The notes under the pieces are model-generated. The model was not told the DNA's origin. It was given only the letters and a program-made list of their open reading frames with translations, and searched no databases. Below are positions 7,920 through 12,591 of a DNA stretch of 12,591 nt, in pieces. The position numbers were made by a program, and so were the translations under genes. The stretch's first letter is position 1. Every line of letters begins with the position of its first letter. This stretch comes from an uncultured Muribaculaceae bacterium. GTDB lineage: Bacteria; Bacteroidota; Bacteroidia; Bacteroidales; Muribaculaceae. The DNA lies in the NCBI GenBank assembly GCA_910577355.1, contig CAJTMY010000052.1, forward strand, positions 1-12,591, written 5' to 3'.

Positions 7920-7929
7920 CATAATATAT

Positions 7930-7970
7930 AGGAGGCTGCGCCGTAGTCCTTGATTATTGTGCAGCCTCTT
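7930..7970 (+). terminator. Hairpin between the two exported-protein genes
   Basis: AGGAGGCTGCGC (7930-7941) pairs with GTGCAGCCTCTT (7959-7970), two of the pairs being G-U, around a 17-base loop. It starts 11 bases after the upstream stop codon and the next start is 20 bases beyond it. Only a short T stretch (TTT, 7969-7971) follows, so termination may be partial. No promoter was found between it and the next gene. Confidence 0.5.
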
Positions 7971-7989
7971 TCATATCAAAAAATACTGT

Positions 7990-9546
7990 ATGAATAAATT
8001 CTACACTTTTGTGCTCGCGGCATGCACCTGCATCACGGCTGTCGCCACCTCTTCGCGACCGGTGAGGATCACCGAGTATCTGCCCGGTGCAATGGCACCT
8101 GTCATTGCGTCGCCCGACCGCGTTGCCGCCCTTGCTGATGCCGATTATACCGAGTGGGAGAGCCTCGGCACGGCAACCACCGACGATATTCACGAGAATA
8201 TGGAAGCGTCGTTCAACCAATATTGCAGAGAGGGCGACGAGAAAATCGTAATTGCCAACACATCCGAAGTGATGGTGCGCAAGCTGCGTAGCGACGAGTC
8301 GGTATGGCAGATCAAATTCTGCAAACTCTTCGGTTACAGCGATATGATCGCCGATTACAATGCGGCGTCCTGCTACGGTACTATAACACAGACGCCTACC
8401 GGTATGCCGGTGCCGTCGATGTTGGCCGAATATTATGGCTGTAGGTCGATAGATTTCATGTGCAGTGTCTCCTATTCCGAGGCACGCCGTATCTTCACAC
8501 TCAGCAATGCTTTTTTCGTATTATTCGATAATCAAGGGTTCAAATTCAACGACTATGCCTACTTGCTGCCCGATGCCAGGCCGGATATTGACTTCGGCTT
8601 CTATGTCAAGGCCGGAGGCATGAAATCCACCGACCGAAGCATTACTCTCGGCATAGACACTAACGGTGTAGACCATCTGCGCTATATAACAAGATTCGAT
8701 CAGGGATTCTCTACCGACGACCTCAACGCTATCATAGCCGGCGCATGCGACTATAAGGAAGCGACCGATGACCTCAACATCGACTATACCAACGGCTACG
8801 GATATTACCGTGTCCTGGCCCTTGCATACGATGACACTGACAAATACATGGGCATATACAAGATATCAGGCGTGTTCTCCAACCTGTCTCCCGAGGGCAC
8901 ATGGGCACCGGTAGGCCGTGGCGTATGGCATCATCCCGATAACCCTTCGTATCCGTTGATCATGGATAATGAAACCGGTGAAATAGAAATGGTGTATTTC
9001 CCGGAAGACAAGCTGTATTGGGAGGTGGATATTGAGAAGCGTACCGATACCGACCGCGAGATCTACCGTGTGGTGAATCCATACAGCCCCTCTTGTGGTC
9101 TGGCCGATACATTCAACTCTCTGCTCGATAGGATGTTCAACGGCAACGACGCTCCATCTCGTCCGGAAACATTCAGCATCGACGATACATTCTGGTTTGT
9201 GTTTGATGTGACCGAACCCGGCAACTTCAGCTATGAATATGACCGTCCTAACGGATTGGGCGATCACAACTATTTCATGAGCAACCGTTTCTATAAACCT
9301 ACCGATGGCACCATACAGCATGCGACCTTTAAAGACGGCCGGGTATGCTTCCCCAATTACAGCTATACCGACCTGATTATCGACCTGCCCGGATATGACT
9401 CGGTCGACAATGCGATAATAGACATCGATACCGATACGCCGGTAGAATACTACGATCTGCAGGGCCGCCGTGTGGCCAAACCCTCGGCAGGCATATACAT
9501 CCGCCGCCAAGGCACGAAAGCCGAAAAAATAAGGATTTCCAACTGA
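7990..9546 (+). CDS. Secreted protein of unknown function with C-terminal sorting-like tail
   Basis: 518 residues from the ATG at 7990. An in-frame ATG at 7957 would add 11 residues but lies within the preceding hairpin and spoils the signal peptide, so it was rejected. The N terminus MNKFYTFVLAACTCITAVA is a signal peptide with a likely cleavage after AVA (19). LAAC at 9-12 mimics a lipobox but would leave too short a signal. Two diverged copies of a Bacteroidales surface motif are seen: YTEWESLGTATTDD (53-66) and TWAPVGRGVW (304-313) followed by YWEVDIEK (343-350) and YRVVNPY (near 359-365). The end (DTDTPVEYYDLQGRRV...GIYIRRQG) is nearly the same as in the upstream gene. The two are probably surface or secreted partners. 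I do not recognise a specific family. Confidence 0.7.
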   Translation: MNKFYTFVLAACTCITAVATSSRPVRITEYLPGAMAPVIASPDRVAALADADYTEWESLGTATTDDIHENMEASFNQYCREGDEKIVIANTSEVMVRKLRSDESVWQIKFCKLFGYSDMIADYNAASCYGTITQTPTGMPVPSMLAEYYGCRSIDFMCSVSYSEARRIFTLSNAFFVLFDNQGFKFNDYAYLLPDARPDIDFGFYVKAGGMKSTDRSITLGIDTNGVDHLRYITRFDQGFSTDDLNAIIAGACDYKEATDDLNIDYTNGYGYYRVLALAYDDTDKYMGIYKISGVFSNLSPEGTWAPVGRGVWHHPDNPSYPLIMDNETGEIEMVYFPEDKLYWEVDIEKRTDTDREIYRVVNPYSPSCGLADTFNSLLDRMFNGNDAPSRPETFSIDDTFWFVFDVTEPGNFSYEYDRPNGLGDHNYFMSNRFYKPTDGTIQHATFKDGRVCFPNYSYTDLIIDLPGYDSVDNAIIDIDTDTPVEYYDLQGRRVAKPSAGIYIRRQGTKAEKIRISN

Positions 9547-9564
9547 TAATACTATCAGACAAAG

Positions 9565-9598
9565 ATGCCCCGGGTCAAGCGATCTCGGGGCATTTTTT
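9565..9598 (+). terminator. Intrinsic terminator after the second exported-protein gene
   Basis: ATGCCCCG (9565-9572) pairs with CGGGGCAT (9586-9593), continued by a G-U and a G-C pair, and the final T begins a run of six T (9593-9598). It lies 18 bases after the stop codon at 9546 and is the most classical terminator in the window. Confidence 0.9.
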
Positions 9599-9660
9599 GT
9601 TTATTCCTTTACTGGGATGTTATATCTATTATATATTTGATTATAAGCTGTTTGATATTG

Positions 9661-9668
9661 CAAAGGTA
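9661..9668 (-). promoter_or_regulatory. Minus-strand -7-like element (TACCTTTG)
   Basis: Read on the minus strand, 9668-9661 is TACCTTTG followed by CAA, a perfect -7 consensus. No TTG is found at the preferred 19-21 spacing; one lies 14 bases upstream. If active it would fire leftwards towards the bidirectional hairpin at 9565-9593, giving a transcript of roughly 90 bases with no gene in it. Confidence 0.35.
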
Positions 9669-9684
9669 AGCAATTAATCCGGCA

Positions 9685-9753
9685 ATTCCGATATTTGGCG
9701 GGTTTTTATTCCGACGTTTGGCGGAGTTTTGTTCCGTGATTTGGCGAAAACGG
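9685..9753. repeat. Three 23-bp tandem repeats
   Basis: Units start at 9685, 9708 and 9731. Each begins (A/G)TTCCG and contains TTTGGCG at the same offset (9694, 9717, 9740). Units 1 and 2 agree also in GG and a T-run; the third diverges after TTTGGCG. A 23-base period is not a multiple of three, so it is not a coding repeat. Contiguous units without unique spacers rule out a CRISPR. Confidence 0.85.
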
Positions 9754-9773
9754 CTTATGGAGGTTGCATAAAC

Positions 9774-9810
9774 CCAACGTGGCGGCTGCCTCCCGGCGCC
9801 GCCACGTTGG
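9774..9810. repeat. 13-bp perfect inverted repeat, strong hairpin
   Basis: CCAACGTGGCGGC (9774-9786) is the exact reverse complement of GCCGCCACGTTGG (9798-9810). Three further pairs (GCC 9788-9790 with GGC 9795-9797) can close the loop past one bulged base. No T-run follows on the plus strand; on the minus strand GGGTTTAT follows. It could be a minus-strand terminator, a protein site or a remnant of a mobile repeat. Confidence 0.8.
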
Positions 9811-9842
9811 AATAAACCAATCATTATCACATTTCTTTTGCA

Positions 9843-9875
9843 ATGGAAAAAGTAATTTTCGCTATGTATATGTAA
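9843..9875 (+). CDS. Possible 10-residue mini-ORF
   Basis: ATG GAA AAA ... TAA encodes MEKVIFAMYM, a small, mostly hydrophobic peptide in an otherwise non-coding stretch. It begins 32 bases after the inverted repeat. There is no Shine-Dalgarno sequence, and the nearest -7-like string (TTCTTTTG, 9833-9840) deviates from consensus and abuts the start. Random occurrence is quite possible; conservation in relatives would be the deciding evidence. Confidence 0.15.
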   Translation: MEKVIFAMYM

Positions 9876-9952
9876 AACACGGCGAGGGCCGGATTGTTCG
9901 GACCGGATTATTCTTTAACTGTCGTTAACATCTCGACCTGCGTTTTTTTCGT

Positions 9953-9960
9953 TACCTTTG
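9953..9960 (+). promoter_or_regulatory. Distal -7 element upstream of recA
   Basis: TACCTTTG matches the Bacteroidetes -7 consensus but no TTG is seen 19-21 bases upstream. Transcription from here would give a leader of about 125 bases before recA. Confidence 0.45.
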
Positions 9961-10033
9961 TAATGTAAAGGCTTTGACCGGCGTTTTGCAATTTTTAAGC
10001 AGTGTGTGCCGGATTGTTGCACATATGGAGCGT

Positions 10034-10041
10034 TAACTTTG
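10034..10041 (+). promoter_or_regulatory. Proximal -7 element of recA
   Basis: TAACTTTG matches the consensus. A TTG at 10014-10016 is 17 bases upstream, slightly short of the usual spacing. The predicted leader to the recA ATG is about 45 bases and A-rich just before the start. No SOS-type palindromic operator was recognised around it. Confidence 0.55.
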
Positions 10042-10090
10042 CATTGTCGATAAGACATATCAATATTGTAATCTCTAAAAACATATCATA

Positions 10091-11287
10091 ATGGCAAAAG
10101 AAACAAGCAAAAAGACTAAGGATAAGACACCGGCCGACCCCATGGCTGCCCGTCGCGAGGCGCTTGCCCAGGCTCTCGGAAAGATAGAGAAGGACTTTGG
10201 CCGCGGCGCTATAATGAAACTCGGAGACGATTCGATAGAGGATATCGAGGTGATTCCTTCGGGCTCGGTGGGTCTCAACTATGCCCTCGGTGTGGGCGGC
10301 TATCCCCGCGGACGCATCATCGAGATATACGGCCCCGAATCGTCGGGCAAGACCACCCTGGCCATCCATGCCATAGCCGAGGCGCAGAAGATGGGCGGCA
10401 TCGCCGCCATAATCGACGCCGAGCATGCCTTCGACCGTTTTTATGCCCAAAGTCTCGGCGTGGACATAAACAACCTGCTTATGGCTCAGCCCGACAATGG
10501 CGAGCAGGCTCTCGAGATAGCCGAGCAGCTGATACGCTCGTCGGCGATAGATATACTCGTGGTGGACTCTGTGGCCGCACTTACCCCCAAGAATGAGATA
10601 GAGGGGGAGATGGGCGACCGCAACGTGGGCCTTCAGGCCCGCCTTATGTCGCAGGCCATGCGCAAGCTCACAGGCGCCATCGCGCGCACCAACACATGCT
10701 GCATATTCATCAATCAGCTGCGCGAGAAGATAGGCGTGATGTTCGGGCCGTCGGAGACCACAACGGGTGGCAACGCGCTCAAGTTCTATTCGTCGGTGCG
10801 CATCGATATCCGTTCGCGAGCTTCGATCAAGGACGGCGATGAGGTGCTGGGACGCCGCGCGCTCGTGAAGGTTGTGAAGAACAAAGTGGCGCCTCCATTC
10901 CGCCGCGCCGAGTTCGACATCATGTTTGGCAAGGGCATATCGCAGAGCGGCGAAATTCTCGATCTCGGTGTGGAATACGGCATCATCAAGAAGAGCGGTT
11001 CATGGTTCAGCTACAATGATGAGAAGATCGCGCAGGGCCGTGATGCCGCCAAGTCGGTGATCGAGGACAATCCGGAACTGGCCGAAGAGCTGTCTGCAAA
11101 GGTACTCGAAGCTCTGCGCGAGGCGGAAAAAAGTCCGAAGCTGAAAAAGACCAAGAGCATAAAGCCTTCGTCGTCCGACGCTGTTGACGGGGAGGCTGCA
11201 TCGTCCGGTTCGTCGGCCAAGAGCGACGCTCTCGACTTCGATGCCGACCTGCCCGACGACCCCTTCTCGATCGAAGAAGACATGTGA
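10091..11287 (+). CDS. recA: Recombinase RecA with extended C-terminal tail
   Basis: 398-residue ATP-dependent DNA strand-exchange protein for recombinational repair. Walker A GPESSGKTT is at 81-89; the catalytic glutamate is E111 in DAEHAFD; Walker B is ILVVDSVAAL; and the L2 region carries NQLREKIGVMFGPSETTTGGNALKFY-like sequence. Everything up to about residue 343 aligns with typical RecA after a 15-residue N-terminal extension relative to E. coli. Residues from about 344 form an extra tail: a basic stretch (KLKKTKSIK, 350-358), a Ser/Ala linker, then an acidic end (DFDADLPDDPF at 382-392, then SIEEDM). E. coli RecA has 353 residues, so this one is clearly long. The start at 10091 was chosen because it follows the A-rich leader; M18 at 10142 is an alternative. 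The stop overlaps the tcdA start. Confidence 0.97.
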   Translation: MAKETSKKTKDKTPADPMAARREALAQALGKIEKDFGRGAIMKLGDDSIEDIEVIPSGSVGLNYALGVGGYPRGRIIEIYGPESSGKTTLAIHAIAEAQKMGGIAAIIDAEHAFDRFYAQSLGVDINNLLMAQPDNGEQALEIAEQLIRSSAIDILVVDSVAALTPKNEIEGEMGDRNVGLQARLMSQAMRKLTGAIARTNTCCIFINQLREKIGVMFGPSETTTGGNALKFYSSVRIDIRSRASIKDGDEVLGRRALVKVVKNKVAPPFRRAEFDIMFGKGISQSGEILDLGVEYGIIKKSGSWFSYNDEKIAQGRDAAKSVIEDNPELAEELSAKVLEALREAEKSPKLKKTKSIKPSSSDAVDGEAASSGSSAKSDALDFDADLPDDPFSIEEDM

Positions 11288-12009
11288 TGGATCCGTACAC
11301 CTACGCACAGATATTCCAGCGCACGGCCTTGATAGCGCCACCCGGCATGGTGGAGCGGCTCAAGGCCGCGCGTGTGCTTGTGGCCGGTGTGGGCGGTGTG
11401 GGCTCGTGGTGTGCCGAGGCGCTTGTCCGCACCGGCATAGGCCATATTACCATCATCGACCGCGACAGGGTGGAGGTCTCCAATATCAACCGGCAGCTTC
11501 CGGCTCTTGTATCCACGGTGGGGCAGCCGAAGGTGGAGGTGCTTGCCACACATTTCCGCGACATCAATCCGGAGATAGATGTGCAGCCGGTATTTGATTT
11601 CTATTCGCCGGAAAATGCTGCCGACTATCCGCTCGACGATTATGATTACATCGTCGATGCCATAGATTCGCGCGACTCCAAGGCCGAACTTATATTGCGT
11701 GCGACAGCGACCCCCGGGGTGCGGTTCTATTCGTCGATGGGAGCGGCTCGCAAGCTGCATTCGTCGCAGATAGCTACAGCCGAGTTCTGGAAAGTGCAGG
11801 GCTGCCCGCTTGCGCGGTCGTTGCGCCAATGGTTCAAGCGGCGCGGGATATATCCCGCCCGTAAATTCCAATGCGTGTACTCGCCCGAAAGTCTTGCGCA
11901 GCCCGAGCGGTCGCCCGACGGCGCCAACGGCACGTTTGCCCACACCACGGCTATCTTCGGTCTCACACTCGCCGGCCTTGTGGTGGAGGATATTTATTCA
12001 CAGCAATAA
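11287..12009 (+). CDS. tcdA: tRNA threonylcarbamoyladenosine dehydratase TcdA
   Basis: 240-residue E1/ThiF-like enzyme that, with ATP, converts the t6A base at position 37 of ANN-decoding tRNAs to the cyclic form ct6A. Visible are the nucleotide-binding loop GVGGVG (34-39), the E1-type acidic and Arg motifs (D58, D60, NINRQ 66-70), the DAIDSRDSK stretch (124-132), and the TcdA signatures MGAARKL (151-157) and GCPLAR (172-177). It is a stand-alone ThiF-type protein without the UBA, rhodanese or MoeB-type additions. The ATG at 11287 overlaps the recA stop (TGATG) by one base, which points to translational coupling; a GTG one codon upstream is possible but less likely. The TIR gene follows 11 bases after its stop. 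Confidence 0.92.
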   Translation: MDPYTYAQIFQRTALIAPPGMVERLKAARVLVAGVGGVGSWCAEALVRTGIGHITIIDRDRVEVSNINRQLPALVSTVGQPKVEVLATHFRDINPEIDVQPVFDFYSPENAADYPLDDYDYIVDAIDSRDSKAELILRATATPGVRFYSSMGAARKLHSSQIATAEFWKVQGCPLARSLRQWFKRRGIYPARKFQCVYSPESLAQPERSPDGANGTFAHTTAIFGLTLAGLVVEDIYSQQ

Positions 12010-12020
12010 AACAGACGTTT

Positions 12021-12551
12021 ATGTCTCAGTATGATATTTTTATAAGTCATTCGTCAAAGGATTCCGACCGTGTGAAATGGTTGGTGGAAGCCCTTGAAGA
12101 CAATGGATACCGCTGCTGGATCGCCCCGCGCGACATTAGTCCCGGCATGCCTTATGCTAGAGCTATCATGCAGGGTATAGACAGTTGCGATACCTTTGTG
12201 GTGGTGATCACATCGCGATCGGTGACGAGCGAGGATGTGCTCAACGAGATAGACAACGCACATGCGCAGCATAAGCGAATGATCCCTGTTTTTATGGAGG
12301 ATGTGGAGCTGCCGCGCGAGTTCAACTATTATCTGAGCCGCACGCAGTGGGTGCGGCTCGGCGAGAATGAGCGCGAGGATATAGTTGCTCGGTTGGGGCT
12401 GCCTGCGCGGGTATCGGTGGCGGGTGGTCCTGTCGTTGTGCCGGCGGCGAAGGCGTCGGACGGTCGCCGTCGTCCCACTGTGGTGATGTACGCGGGACTT
12501 GCTCTGTCGGTACTCGCATTTATGTATGAGCTTTTTATGTATTTAACGTGA
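12021..12551 (+). CDS. TIR-domain protein with C-terminal membrane anchor
   Basis: 176 residues. Residues 4-114 are a TIR domain of the bacterial TIR_2 type: YDIFISHSSKD (4-14), the loop WIAPRDISPG (33-42), FVVVITSRSV (59-68), VLNEIDNAHAQHKRMIPVF (73-91) and FNYYLSRTQWVRL (101-113). E76 stands where NAD-hydrolysing TIRs carry the catalytic glutamate. A Gly/Pro/Ala linker with positive charges (K144, R149-R151) leads to one hydrophobic helix (about 153-175) with a single residue after it, so the TIR domain should face the cytoplasm from a tail-anchored position. Related TIRs act as immune effectors or as scaffolds; which applies is unknown. The ATG at 12021 was preferred to in-frame upstream starts because it gives the canonical TIR start and does not overlap tcdA. 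Only 11 bases separate it from tcdA. Confidence 0.88.
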   Translation: MSQYDIFISHSSKDSDRVKWLVEALEDNGYRCWIAPRDISPGMPYARAIMQGIDSCDTFVVVITSRSVTSEDVLNEIDNAHAQHKRMIPVFMEDVELPREFNYYLSRTQWVRLGENEREDIVARLGLPARVSVAGGPVVVPAAKASDGRRRPTVVMYAGLALSVLAFMYELFMYLT

Positions 12552-12591
12552 GTTCGATAAAAATAATCAAAAGAGAGTCAACTGATTATCA

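Larger units (their letters stand above)
9547..10090. other. Gene-poor interval upstream of recA
   Basis: No convincing gene of normal size lies here. From left to right it holds the terminator of the preceding gene, a minus-strand -7-like element (9661-9668), three 23-bp tandem repeats (9685-9753), a large inverted repeat (9774-9810), a 10-codon mini-ORF (9843-9875), three copies of CCGGATT(G/A)TT and two plus-strand -7 elements leading into recA. The minus-strand ORF at 9609-9830 runs across the repeats and looks like chance. Confidence 0.7.

Noticed and set aside
7957..7989. Upstream start for the second exported protein
   Set aside because: It lies inside the hairpin loop and would place 11 polar or aromatic residues before a normal signal peptide; the ATG at 7990 gives a typical export signal.
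9685..9753. Possible CRISPR array
   Set aside because: The 23-base units are directly contiguous with no spacers, and no cas gene is present.
9609..9830. 73-residue minus-strand ORF
   Set aside because: It crosses the 23-bp tandem repeats and half of the inverted repeat, has no recognisable motif and would start within an A/T-rich stretch lacking a promoter at the right place.
9955..9971. Short inverted repeat CCTTT...AAAGG over the distal recA -7 element
   Set aside because: Five pairs only and mostly A/T; likely a by-product of the TACCTTTG motif.
9900..10090. LexA/SOS box before recA
   Set aside because: No convincing palindromic SOS operator could be recognised; GTTAAC strings near 9924 and 10032 are too short and are not arranged as a known box.
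11011..11943. 310-residue minus-strand ORF across recA and tcdA
   Set aside because: Antisense shadow; both plus-strand genes have complete diagnostic motifs.
11871..12020. N-terminal extension of the TIR protein
   Set aside because: This would overlap tcdA by 139 bases in another frame and encode an Arg-rich shadow sequence; the TIR fold begins right at the ATG at 12021.
12563..12589. Inverted repeat ATAATCA / TGATTAT at the right edge
   Set aside because: Only seven pairs with a 13-base loop in A/T-rich sequence, cut by the window end; too weak to call a terminator.

Overview
The window looks like a chromosomal segment of a Bacteroidales bacterium, most plausibly a GC-rich gut lineage such as Muribaculaceae (family-level placement is inference). 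Supporting signs are: Bacteroidetes-type promoters (TTG, about 19-20 bases, TANNTTTG); A/T-rich start regions without Shine-Dalgarno sequences; NusA and RecA of Bacteroidetes type; a DUF4855-type exported protein; and two exported proteins ending in a shared sorting-domain-like tail (PVEYxDxQGRRV...GIYIRRQG).

Layout. Bases 1-39 are a GC-rich hairpin, probably the end of an unseen upstream gene. A promoter at 175-205 and a short leader with a strong hairpin plus T-run (224-251) precede rimP (264-731), nusA (769-2025) and infB (2087-5029), the conserved ribosome-maturation / transcription-elongation / translation-initiation operon. A 13-bp hairpin (5050-5080) separates infB from a convergent minus-strand gene for an exported DUF4855-like protein (5101-6171). 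This gene and a plus-strand BspA/LRR-like surface protein (6339-7919) diverge from a shared control region (6172-6338). A second exported protein with the same C-terminal tail follows (7990-9546) and ends at a classic intrinsic terminator (9565-9598). A gene-poor interval (9547-10090) holds a 23-bp tandem repeat, a 13-bp-arm inverted repeat, short dispersed repeats, a 10-codon mini-ORF and two tandem -7 elements ahead of recA.

The last block is recA (10091-11287), tcdA (11287-12009, start overlapping the recA stop by one base) and a TIR-domain protein with one C-terminal membrane segment (12021-12551, 11 bases after tcdA). It looks like one transcription unit joining recombinational repair, tRNA t6A cyclisation and a membrane-anchored TIR protein that keeps the candidate NADase glutamate.

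The most interesting points are the TIR-membrane gene behind recA-tcdA, the long RecA C-terminal tail with an SSB-tail-like acidic motif, the attenuator-like hairpin before rimP-nusA-infB, and the unexplained 23-bp repeat array upstream of recA. The first 5 kb and the recA/tcdA genes are otherwise ordinary core genome. I saw no tRNA, rRNA, CRISPR array, transposase or phage gene.
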